Source: Meghimatium bilineatum
Taxonomy: Eukaryota; Mollusca; Gastropoda; Stylommatophora; Philomycidae
Length of the DNA stretch: 64,000 nt
Assembly (NCBI GenBank): GCA_034231615.1
Contig: CM067310.1
Span: 1,877,501-1,941,500, forward strand
Direction of reading: 5' to 3'
Under the pieces are notes generated by a model. The model searched no databases. It was not told where the DNA came from and worked only from the letters and a program-made list of their open reading frames with translations. Shown in pieces: positions 1-9,485 of this stretch. The stretch's first letter is position 1. Each line of letters starts with the position of its first letter. Both the position numbers and the translations under genes were made by a program.

Positions 1-349
1 TAAAGATGATTAGATTGACAAGTGCTTCATACATGTCACGGGGTATGTGAGGGGAGATATATTGTCAAACTGCAACACAGAAAACAATAGTTCGGCAACA
101 CTGCACTAAATTATTGCATATAACTAGAACATGTTAAAGAAGGTTGAAAATTGTCAGTACAAAATATAACATGAAAACACGGTTTTATGAAATTTTGCTA
201 ATCGCTAGAAATACGCAGAAAAACAGACGCGATCTACGTTTGGACTCTAAACTGCCTTTACCACGAACATAATATATCGAAATTTTAAACAATTTTTCCT
301 GTCGAACTACAGTTTTGTGGCAGTTCGAACCTATTTATCAAATCATCGT
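1..349. other. Unassigned AT-rich sequence
   Basis: I see no open frame, repeat array or recognisable element here. The next 130 bases are the tail of a retroelement. Confidence 0.4.
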
Positions 350-475
350 CAGGTAACATATCCTGAACAGGGTGTATCTGTCATCACGAACTTTCGAAAT
401 TCCTGCCGATCTTGAGACGTTCTTCCTGCTTCTTCTGTGAGTATAATTTTAAATTGACCTTCGATATCTTGCACA
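350..475 (-). mobile_element. 3' end fragment of a non-LTR retrotransposon (CSGYA-tail lineage)
   Basis: Read on the minus strand, this matches the terminal 120 bp of the longer copy at 26890-27890. Both have a '[10 protein letters not shown]'-like stretch followed by a conserved 3' box, CCTGTTCAGGATATG. The reading frame is broken and only the last part of the element is present, as expected of a 5'-truncated insertion. Related ends lie at 17560-17645 and 52145-52560. Confidence 0.6.
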
Positions 476-696
476 TCTTCGTAACATACCTCTTTTACGT
501 TTGCCCTGGTATCATCTTATCAAATATGTTCTATTATAATCTGGCATGTAGTTTTATATAACACAAATATTATTTTCTAGTGGAAACCTTCTTGTTTGGC
601 CAGGTTTTTTAGGATTTCAATTCTCTCAGAATGTCCCTATTGATGATCTTTTTGGTCCACTGTATTCTGAAGATCCTTCTGTGACATTATGTTTCT

Positions 697-870
697 TCTT
701 CTTCAGCGTATATTCTCCAACTCCCGCTGAATTTCTCTTGTTGCAGGACCATGGTCCTACTAGATTTCCAGCAGGATGTAGTCCAGAGAATGGAAATACG
801 TTGTGTCGCCCGTTTTATTTGCGCCGATGCCCAGACACATCCCTCTTTGGTGGAATTTTGTTTCAAATGC
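697..870 (+). repeat. Interspersed element A, copy 1
   Basis: It begins with CTTCTTCTTCAGCG and a CTCCAACTCCCGCTG block, continues with GCAGGACCATGGTCC and GGATGTAGTCCAGAGA, and ends near a CAGACACATCC block. The same order of blocks recurs 11 times in the window on both strands. It is a short non-coding retroposon-like repeat. On the opposite strand the element ends in (GAA)n. Confidence 0.75.
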
Positions 871-1984
871 TCCAATTTTGTTTCTCGCCTTAATGGTGAT
901 TTTCCACGATTCACATCCATATATTACAACTGGGTATATGCAGGCTCTAACGAATGTTAGTTTTGTTAGCCACTAACTAGCGAATTAATTATCGAATACA
1001 AAATATATTGTGCACAAGAAACTAATGGCTAGATGTAACAATACTTACATAGTTGCCAAGCTCTCCAAAACTGATTTGTCTGTTCGTTAGCTTGTAGAAC
1101 AAATATCGGGGGGAAAGTTTGAAAGACCTGGTCGAAAGTAAAAATTGAAGAACTCTGCGTCTGCAAGTTTTTTTGTTCTGGTGAAAGAAAACTTCAAACA
1201 AACACATCTGAGAACAAACAAGACTGGCCAGGGAATACACGTTTTTATGGTACAGAAAATCCCTCTCTAGTATAGTCCTACGTACTGAGTCATTTATCTG
1301 GGCTGGCCTAACTGTTCGTTTATCACGTTATGTATAGTGCCGACTCCGTTTCGTCAGCCAATGAAAAGCAGAAACAGTAAAATACCGTCACTTATCTAGG
1401 ATGATCCAAGCTCTGCGAAAAGAACAAATATAGAGATGGATTTGACATGGAATGACGAGCAAATACAGAACGGCTTGTGTCGATCTCCGGTGTTTGGATG
1501 TTTGTTTCGGGGAAGGAAAGAGGGAAAAAAACAGGTAAAAGGTGGACTAGATTATTCGGTAGTAGATAATGTTATCTCTTCGCTTATTCAGGTACGATAA
1601 CCGTGCAAAATTGTCACAACATTGTTACTTGATTCAAGAATTTCCCGCCCGTGTATTTTCTGGGTTAGAAAGGAACTCAAGAAATTTTAACATTACAGGG
1701 CCGTAGATGAAAATTAGGGGAGGGGGTTCACATCCCAGCGCCGTAGATACAACTTTGTTTGTTTTTTAAACAATAAAGCTACGATAATCACTGTTTTGTT
1801 GAATGAATGTTGACTTTTTTCCGGGGCAGGGGAAACTGTTGCACTCTAGTTTACATTTTTAGCAATAAATATCACATGGGGGGGGGGGCTACAAATTTTG
1901 TTAAGAACATCATGGACAGATAAAATGCGTAATGAAGATATCTGGACAGAAGTTAATTCAAGATAGCTGCTTTTCGCATCAGAA
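871..1984. other. Intergenic sequence with candidate transposon ends
   Basis: No coding sequence is recognised. CAGGGCCGTAGATGAAA (from about 1697) and CAGCGCCGTAGATACAA (from about 1736), each beside G-rich runs, resemble the terminal motif CAGGGCCGTAGATA seen elsewhere in the window, as at 63846. A run of nine or more G lies near 1878. These are probably remnants of short DNA transposons. Confidence 0.35.
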
Positions 1985-2600
1985 ACAGACAGTCCACAAC
2001 TGTTTGACACATCATGAGACAAGGAAAGATGAAACACATTGAAACAACAGGAAAGTTGAATGGCAATAGAGGTAAAGGAAGACTAAGAGAGAAGATGATT
2101 GACAGCCTAGCATTGTGGTATGGGAAGACATCGGTATCAGAAATGATTGACAGCCTAGCATTGTGGTATGGGAAGACATCGGTATCAGAAATGATTGACA
2201 GCCTAGCATTGTGGTATGGGAAGACATCGGTATCAGAAATGATTGACAGCCTAGCATTGTGGTATGGGAAGACATCGGTATCAGAAAGGATTGACAGCCT
2301 AGCATTGTGGTATGGGAAGACATCGGTATCAGAAATTGTTGACAGCCTAGCATTGTGGTATGGGAAGACATCGGTATCAGAAATGATTGACAGCCTAGCA
2401 TTGTGGTATGGGAAGACATCGGTATCAGAAATGATTGACAGCCTAGCATTGTGGTATGGGAAGACATCGGTATCAGAAATGATTGACAGCCTAGCATTGT
2501 GGTATGGGAAGACATCGGTATCAGAAATGATTGACAGCCTAGCATTGTGGTATGGGAAGACATCGGTATCAGAAATGATTGACAGCACACGAAATATAAT
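1985..2600 (+). mobile_element. Non-LTR retrotransposon C-terminal remnant carrying a 48-bp coding array
   Basis: The frame opening around 2014 reads MRQGKMKHIETTGKLNG, followed by a basic GRLREK stretch. This aligns with the MRQ-GLENI-TTGKIEG-RDRGRQREK tail of the copies at 18315-18905, 36145-36415 and 41155-41872. The downstream codons for MIDSLALWYGK have been amplified tandemly in frame. It is a dead fragment of the (GAT)n-ended lineage. Confidence 0.7.
2095..2586. repeat. 48-bp minisatellite, about 10 copies
   Basis: The unit encodes MIDSLALWYGKTSVSE. Ten near-identical units are followed by a partial one, with single variants (RIDS, IVDS) in units 5 and 6. Because 48 is a multiple of 3, long frames stay open on both strands. 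The array lies inside a retrotransposon tail, so the long ORFs are by-products of the array and not a host gene. Confidence 0.9.
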
Positions 2601-2612
2601 ATTTCATATCTT

Positions 2613-2790
2613 CTTCTTCTTCTTCAGCGTTCATTCTCAAATTCCCGCTGGATTTCTCTTGTAGCAGGACAATGGTCCTACAAGATTTCCAGTTGGATGT
2701 AGTCCAGAGAATGGAAATGCGTTGTGTTGCGTTTTATTTGCGCCAATGACCCAACACATCCGACTTCTGCGGGAATATTTCATATAGGAA
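2613..2790 (+). repeat. Interspersed element A, copy 2
   Basis: It starts TTCTTCTTCAGCG and carries the AAATTCCCGCTGG, GATGTAGTCCAGAGA and CCAACACATCC blocks of the family. It follows directly on the 48-bp array. Confidence 0.75.
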
Positions 2791-3940
2791 AGAAGATTAT
2801 GGAAAGACATGGTAACCAACGCCACTCAGCGTGGGCCATAAAAAGAAGGCTGTGGAAGGACACCGACGCTACACAGCATAGACCATAAGAAGAAATGATT
2901 GAAATAACACAAAATAGAAGAGGATGTGGAAGGACATGATAACAACCGTCACACGGCAAGGACCATAAGAAAAAGACTAATTTTAATCAATTCTCCCCCC
3001 CCCTCCCCAAGATATAGTCCTTTAACACTGTGACCTGTCATTCTTGTCGTAAGGGGCAACTAAGAAAAGTTAGGCAAAATCCAACTGCCCGTCTTATAGA
3101 GGTTCATATTAACTAAAAATGTCGTGCTGACATTGTATCCACGGCAGTAAATAAAAAGGGAGGTTGAGGGACTTCGTTGCATTACATGATGTGCCCACAC
3201 ATTCCGACTTTTTAATATTAACCGTGATTTAATACAGCTTACGGGAAGCGGAAATTTAAAAAACACGCAGCCTCTGCTAACGTTCATTCATTCAGCGCGC
3301 AACGCACTGAGAGAACCCCCACTACTCATGTGTCTAAAAGGGGAGAGAGCTTCTCAGTACGTTATAATCAGATCGATGGATACTACGTTGTATGTACCTT
3401 TAGCGAAAATTTGTTTCGTTAAATAATGTATGGGTTATGTTCGTAAACAATGTGGACATATCATTCCGTAATGAACCGAGGGTTCCAGCACAACATATTA
3501 GCAAACCAGAACACAAACATGACTTTAATTACTATAAACCTAGCCAAAAGGTGGGTTTAACAAACACGTCCTCTCCCCCCCCCCTCCTACCTGCCTCCCC
3601 AAACTTGTAATTTTGCACCAAAAAAAAAGCAATCAACTTTTAATCAAGAGAACGTATTGATACACGAAAACGCACGACATACTTGTTTATTTAGCTAACT
3701 CGCGCCCACCTTAAGGAAACATATCTACGGACCTGGTTGTATTTAAAGGCCAGATATCAAAGCTGTAAACCACATGACAATTTAGTAATTTATCCGGACG
3801 ACATTTGGATATTAATTAGCGGGAGTTTGAGAACGACGGAAAATGACGAATTATTTCATGTTTGAATATTGTATCTCTGTGTCAGAAGTGAGAGCAATCT
3901 GACCAGCCAAACAATGTTTTCTGGACCAGCAGACTGACCT
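2791..3940. other. Intergenic sequence with poly-C tracts
   Basis: No gene is seen. The stretch holds C runs near 2994 and 3576 and ends with ATATCTACGGACCTGG near 3720, the minus-strand form of the CAGGGCCGTAGATA terminus. A poly-C run followed by this terminus is a recurring arrangement in the window. Confidence 0.35.
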
Positions 3941-3943
3941 GAA

Positions 3944-4040
3944 ATTATGATATGCAAGGACCCCTTAAATTATGATATGCAAGGTTCCCTTAAATTATGA
4001 TGTGCAAGGACTCCTTAAATTATGATATGCAAGGACCTCT
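3944..4040. repeat. 27-28-bp tandem repeat, about 4 copies
   Basis: The unit AAATTATGATATGCAAGG with a short variable joint is repeated head to tail. Confidence 0.8.
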
Positions 4041-4259
4041 GAACTCAGAACATAGATCACATGCAAGCACGTAGTTGGGGATGGGTTGGGGTCATTCGGC
4101 TTGAAGGGAGGTTCTACCCCCCCCAGCACATCAGAATATATCCTTTAGTACTAGGAACATAGCCTAAAGGTGGGCGAAAACGTCACCCCCTCCCTTCCCC
4201 ACTAGAGATTTTTCACAAACAGGTCATCAAATTTTTCATCAAAATAATATATTACATTC

Positions 4260-5010
4260 GTTAACACACTAATCACCTTTTTTATATAAATCACCCCCCC
4301 CCCAATTAAGAGAAGCGTATATACGGTCCAGATCACAAGCGATCTCAGCCAAACTGTAAACTGTATACTGCGATGGTAAACTACTACCACTACTTTCTAT
4401 ATCGACAGTCTTGAAGACACTTTTATCAATCAGAACAATGTCATACGTATATCTCAATTTATTTATGTTATGTCCTCCCACTGATATTCCTGCGATATTA
4501 ACTATTGCACGCATTTTGTTTTCACTGAATAAAGAGAATAGGTCTGGTGAAAGTATGCATCCCTGCCTGACTCCTTGTTTTATTTATCGAAAAGGGCTAA
4601 GTTGATTTCCTACTCTTATTGCTGCTGTTTGTTGCCAGTACATGTTCTTGGTGATTCTTAAATCCTTACTGTCGATGTTCAAATTCTCTAGCAAGTGTAT
4701 AATTTCGCTATGTTTAACTTTATCAAATGCTTTCGTGTAGTCTATAAAACAGAAGTACAAGTCTGTTTTTACCTCTATAGACCTCTCTATTAGTGTTCTC
4801 AATATATATATAATTCGTTAGTACCTTTGCTTTCTACGAAGATACATTGTTCTGGACTTATTTCTGTTTTTATTTTGTTTCTCACTCTCTTTATGATGAT
4901 TCTGCGGAGTATTTTGGTTATTTGGGTCATGAGGCTGATTGTACGGTGTTTTTCCACATTCGGTGGCCCCTGGTTTCTTTGGTAAGGCTTTAAATATGGA
5001 TCTCATTAAG
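4260..5010 (-). mobile_element. Non-LTR retrotransposon reverse transcriptase fragment
   Basis: On the minus strand one frame reads YFCFIDYTKAFDKVKH, the RT palm motif A region. A second frame downstream reads ISVGGHNINKLRYTYDIVLI, where the expected YADD box has become YTYD. Frameshifts separate the two parts. This arrangement is typical of endonuclease/RT elements common in molluscs. The fragment lacks an endonuclease domain, and the altered catalytic box shows it is dead. Confidence 0.8.
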
Positions 5011-5740
5011 TCATCGGGTTTGTGTCTGCTATCACATACGTAATTCAGAAATTGTTGCCTTGTTTACAGGATGGATATTTTCGGAAATCACTGTGGATTA
5101 TCGCTTGAAGCTACGAAGTTGCGTGCTAGGAGTGACACTCTCAGCAGATGGCATGCCGCTTCGTTCAGTGACAGAGTACATATGGGAAACCGAATACAGT
5201 AAAGTCAACCCTCTACGACTTTTAGATATTTTTTTATATATATCCGAAATATGTTAGCTTTCCTTTTATGCTTTTGAGGAGCCAGTCTTTTTTTACGTTC
5301 AGGTCTGTGCAAACGTATGTATGCGTTGGTTTGTCTTTCTGTCCATGACATTCTTAGAATATGTCGATAACATCCCCCCACCCCAAACTCAACAAAAACA
5401 CATTTTTAAATATTTTAAGCAAACCCCGTTACCGAAGAGGTTACTACGGCCCTGCGTGTACACGCGACTGTGTAATTAATCTAGAATGTTATACACTGTG
5501 CCGACTAAGTTAATAGTGCCTGTTATGTAGCGCATAATTACAATTTGTTCCGCTCCTTTCCTTTCTGTTGTAAGTAGTAGGGTGTATTCTATGTTTTACA
5601 ACTACTACACAGCTGGGGTGTTTCAAAAATTAGAAACGGGGTAGTATCAATGCATACGCGAATTCAAGTGATATGATATTATATTGAACTAATTTCACTT
5701 TATGGATTCCAAGCATGAACGGTAAACAAGAGAGCTTAAG
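5011..5740. other. Intergenic, nothing recognised
   Basis: No open frame of substance or known repeat is seen, apart from a TACGGCCCTGCG box near 5446 that resembles the CAGGGCCG terminus on the minus strand. Confidence 0.35.
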
Positions 5741-5827
5741 GTGAGCAAGACAATTGAGATGTGGTTTGTGAAAATAATGGTGAAAATTCCATTGCCAGCC
5801 AAGAAAACTAATGTAGAAGTTCCAAAG

Positions 5828-5830
5828 ATA

Positions 5831-5878
<48 letters not shown>

Positions 5879-5921
5879 CATCCATCCATCCATCCATCCA
5901 TCCATCCATCCATCCATCCAT

Positions 5922-5955
<34 letters not shown>

Positions 5956-6011
5956 GTCCATCCTTCCATTCATCCATCCATCCATCCATCCATCCATCCA
6001 TCCATCCATCC

Positions 6012-6059
<48 letters not shown>
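5828..6059. repeat. Compound tetranucleotide microsatellite (TATC)n(CATC)n(TATC)n
   Basis: About 12 TATC units are followed by a long CATC block with a few CGTC and TTCC interruptions, and then TATC again. The near-symmetrical layout suggests a C-for-T change that spread within an older TATC array. Confidence 0.97.
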
Positions 6060-6684
6060 CTTTTTTATCCAAGGATATTTACAGCTCGAATAGGGTTCAT
6101 TAGCCATCTACGAACTTATAATCAAGGACATAACTCTAATTGAATTTTCAAAAGTCGATGGTCATCATCATCATGTGATGGACGAAACACACAAAAATGC
6201 ATAGACAACCGCTGGAAACAAAACATGCTGGACTAATAGCAACGTACTGAATAAAATATGATAACAATTGGCACGAGATACCTTGAAAAAAAGCACTACC
6301 GTATAAGCGGCTACACGTGCTCTAGTTAACACATTAGAATGGCAACTATGGTGGAAGATTTATTTGGGGGGGGGAGGGTAAATATTTGGGGGGGGGATAT
6401 ACCTATATAAAGAATAGCAGTTTTACGTTGAACAATACACAGGATCGGTGCGCCGACCAAAAGGTCTTTATTAAGAAAGGGACGAAAAAAACAGAATAAA
6501 ACCACAAAATGAAATGGAGACTACATGCAACAACAAAGTGATACAACGTACACATTTCTGGTAAAGAACACCTGGGTGGTGGTGATGTTCCTCCTTCGCA
6601 AGCGAAGATATGGAATGGAAACAAAAACAATAAATGCGATAAAAAATAATAATAAATAAATAAGTAATAATTAGAATTGGTAAT
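6060..6684. other. Intergenic with G-tracts and a retroelement 3' region
   Basis: Two runs of seven to nine G lie near 6364-6397. CCGACCAAAAGGTCTTTATTAAG near 6450 resembles the GATAAAG-GGTC motif found with GAAACGTC elsewhere. The last 200 bases are probably the 3' untranslated part of the retroelement at 6685-7090. Confidence 0.3.
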
Positions 6685-7090
6685 TGTCTAATTTGGTTTG
6701 TGAGTTCGTAGATGCCTGATGAGTCCGATTCGTGCACGGATAGTTCTATTGCAGTGCACGCAGAAGTGCTGAGGGTTCAGGGTAGGAGAACCTTCGGATC
6801 TGTCCTTCCGATTCTTGCGCTTGTGGATTGCCCGCAGTGTTCTTTCTTTTTCAAATTTCGTGATGCCAGCAGTGATCTGGATGTGCCAGACAGCGATCAA
6901 GTGCTGTAGTCTCCCAGGAGCTAGGATCGATGCTGCAGTGCTTGAGAGAGCATTGTATGTGATCCTTGAAGCGCTTTTCTTCCCTCCACTTGAACGTTTA
7001 CCTTCGCATAACTCCCCATAGAATAATCTCTTTGTAAGGCGCTTGTCTGGCATACGGACGATGTGGCCAGTCTAACGGAGTTGGGACCTA
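6685..7090 (-). mobile_element. Non-LTR retrotransposon C-terminus with C2H2 zinc finger
   Basis: The minus-strand frame starts MPDKRLTKRLFYGEL, runs through GKRSSGGKKSA, and ends FCVHCNRTIRARIGLIRHLRTHK. The end is a C2H2 finger (C-x2-C, H-x3-H). A 'PD.RLPK.LFYGEL...GKR..GGQ' tail followed by this finger is, from family knowledge, the C-terminus of a widespread invertebrate non-LTR element. No RT is present upstream, so the copy is 5'-truncated. Confidence 0.8.
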
Positions 7091-7914
7091 GACACCTGGG
7101 TACGTAGCAACGTTAGAGAATATAGGGAAAACATTTTGAAATACGTCGACGCGGCTCTAACCAGGAAGGGGAGTTACTCTTAAGGCAAGTCAAGAGTACA
7201 AAGTTCAGTCCTTAGTCCATGGTAGTCGTGTTGATTTGTATAACAAGTTACATCGAGACAAACTGATAGAGTGGCAGCAGATTTAGACATATGTTATTCT
7301 TATCCAACGAAGTAAAACATAAAGAGTGGTATGTTAACACACTGCTGATTTACATTATTTTAGTCAATAAATCTTATTCAAATTAATTTTACAGGAAATC
7401 TTTGAATTACAATAATAAAATATTCAGGCAATTTATCGCGATACGATCATCATGATACGGATACGCCAATACGGACACGTTTAGGGATAGTTTTGTCCGA
7501 TGAGTATGATGATGAGTGACAAGATATGTCGGAGATACGACTACAGTATGGCTGCTCAAAGGACTTCTTCGAATTTCGGAAAACATGTTGCAGACGAATT
7601 CTACGTATCTCCGATAGAGAGCAAAATTCTTAAGACTAACCGGAATTGAATGGACATGTCATTCTGGTTTCCTATTTTTAAAAAGTCCTCTGGCTTCCTA
7701 CTTAAATTTTAAATTTACTTGGATAGAGAGAAAACGACACAGTGTACATCTGAACGATCAATGCGTCAAACCATTGTTTTCAATAGTCAAACAATGGAAC
7801 ACTTTTGTTTATTTATTCATTGAATGTTCATTATTCATTAAATATTTATTGAATTATTCATATTTATTCATTGAATTCATACCATTCATTGAATGGTATG
7901 CCGACATAGTCATA
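7091..7914. other. Intergenic, AT-rich
   Basis: No gene is seen. A short run of TTATTCATTGAAT-type repeats lies at 7808-7895. Confidence 0.35.
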
Positions 7915-8050
7915 CTCTAGGGAATGATTAAAGGTGGAAGAAATAGAGGAAGACAAATAAAACAAAAATGGACAGACATCAAGGAATGGACAAGACCATA
8001 TTTATCCTCACTCATCCACATTGCTGAAGATAGAAATCTTACATATCTCT
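7915..8050 (+). mobile_element. Non-LTR tail fragment ((ATT)n-type lineage)
   Basis: The + frame reads GGRNRGRQIKQKWTDIKEW followed by a TRPYLSSLIHIAEDR stretch, the usual C-terminal 'GRRRGRQ...W.DNIKEWT' segment of these elements. Only about 45 codons remain. A similar piece is at 23095-23215. Confidence 0.6.
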
Positions 8051-8149
8051 TTCGGCATCCTCTTTATCATTTCGTAGTGTATCTATGACGGCTCTAATTA
8101 AATAAGCTCGGTCTCTTCTTGTCACTTTTTTATTCACTATATTTTACCC

Positions 8150-8490
8150 TCCAGTATGTACGTCAGTTCTTTTGTTACCTCTGACTCCCGCATGGCCTGG
8201 ACAGTTGATCCTTGTGCTGCTTTGACCATTGTTGAGAAGAGTGGCCCACTCCTTTCATATCATGCATTTTTCTATCTTGCATAACACACTTTAAGAGTCT
8301 ATTAGAATCACTGTGGGTGTTCGTCAGCCAAGTGAGAGCCATTGTTACTGCCTAAATCTCCATTTTCTTGCTTGATGTTGTGGTAGGATACGGAGCAGAT
8401 TTTTGTGCCTCTTTCTTGTCATTTTGTAGGCGACGAAGCCCTATCAGAATTTGTTTTTCTCTTACTACTGAGCCATCTGTGTATACAGTC
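8150..8490 (-). mobile_element. RNase H domain, N-terminal half (retroelement remnant)
   Basis: The minus strand reads YTDGSVV at its start, with the first catalytic Asp of RNase H. It then reads a PTTSSKKMEI-AVTMALTWL segment carrying the conserved Glu, followed by a degraded SDSNRLL segment. An in-frame stop and indels break it. The C-terminal half of the same domain type appears separately at 21447-21905. Confidence 0.65.
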
Positions 8491-8501
8491 AATAGAATAT
8501 A

Positions 8502-8678
8502 TAGTCAAATCCCATTATAACAACTTGGTTCGGAAATAATGAAACATGTATGCAATAACAGAATTTTGCTAATATACAGCACAAGGTATAAAAAATAAAT
8601 ATAATTAGGGATTTTGAAAAACGTTGTTAAAGAGGGAAGTTTGTTATAACAGAATACGCTATAAAGGGATTCCACTGT
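8502..8678. mobile_element. Tigger/pogo-like MITE
   Basis: Inverted ends AGTCAAATCCCATTATAAC and its counterpart GTTATAACAGAATACGC followed by TATAAAGGGATTCCACTG enclose about 175 bp, with TA on both sides. This matches the CAGT-GAATCCC-TTATAAC termini known for pogo-type Tc1/mariner elements. There is no transposase, so it is a non-autonomous copy. Confidence 0.65.
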
Positions 8679-8759
8679 ATTATGGGATTATGCTATTACA
8701 TCTGTGTACAATTTGATGAGATTAGCATCAATAAAAATCATAATTAAGATTATTCTATA

Positions 8760-9244
8760 TCAAGGCTTCTCAACCATTTATTGCCTGGGGTCCACTTTTA
8801 GTTCAAATATGTTTCCATGACCTGTCAATGACCTAAAAAAAACTCTTCAGCTTAGTTTTGTGGGATTAAACTCTCGGCAGGGGTACAATTGGATGACCTG
8901 TTCTGAAGTAAATATTCAGTGAAGCTTTTTGAGAATTTGCTGTGCATTCAAAAGATTGCAGGTTTGTAGAACTATGACACTTGTTTAATATGTGCTTTTT
9001 TTCTGCGGTCCCTGTGAGTTATGGAACTATGCGCTCTGAACAATATTTTTTAATGCAGCATGCTGCTCTGTTCAGAGAGGGAAGAGCTCATCTGGGAAAA
9101 CCCAAATGTAATGGAAGTCAATATTCTGGCTTTTTGGATAAGGGCAGAGAACATACTGAAAAAATTATACTACGCGAAGATTGACCTTATCTAGAGACAT
9201 CAGTGGGAGCTATACGAGCAAAAAATATTGATGTCAAATGATGA
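8760..9244. other. Intergenic with a hAT-like end
   Basis: GGCTTCTCAACCATTTATTG near 8765 resembles the TTCTCAACC terminus of hAT-type MITEs. Nothing else is recognised. Confidence 0.3.
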
Positions 9245-9418
9245 GGAAGTAAAGTTGTGGGGTGAAGTTGGCTGTTCATGCCATATAGGGTCAAAGTGAC
9301 CCAGAAGTCCTGTAAGGCTGAAAGGCGCAGATGTTGCAGCTAAGCAATAAAACATGACAGAACTACATCCTGTTAATCTGCTGGAGTTTGAGAATGAATG
9401 CAGAAGTTGCTATTTAGC
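9245..9418 (-). repeat. Interspersed element B, copy 1
   Basis: The blocks GGGGTGAAGTTGGCTG, ATAGGGTCAAAGTGACCC, GGCTGAAAGGCGCAG and TTTGAGAATGAATGCAGAAG occur in order. The same series recurs about ten times in the window. The copy ends about 70 bp before the first coding exon of the enoyl-CoA gene. Confidence 0.75.
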
Positions 9419-9485
9419 TTAATTCATTCTTTTGGTGTTAAGATGTTGTTTACTGAATTGATTGTATTGCAGATTTGCCAGTAAG

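Noticed and set aside
2095..2586. CRISPR-like array of regular repeats
   Set aside because: The sequence is eukaryotic, units are directly adjacent without unique spacers, and the same holds for the other arrays.
5741..6103. 120-codon frame of SIYL/SIHP repeats
   Set aside because: It is a TATC/CATC microsatellite read in frame, with no conserved flanking protein.
6688..7053. C2H2 zinc-finger transcription factor
   Set aside because: There is a single finger after an LFYGEL tail, which is the usual C-terminus of a non-LTR polyprotein.
8981..9184. Possible upstream coding exon of the enoyl-CoA gene (frame with REGRAHLGKPKCNGSQ)
   Set aside because: There is no family similarity, it is separated by an element B copy, and the crotonase fold is complete without it.
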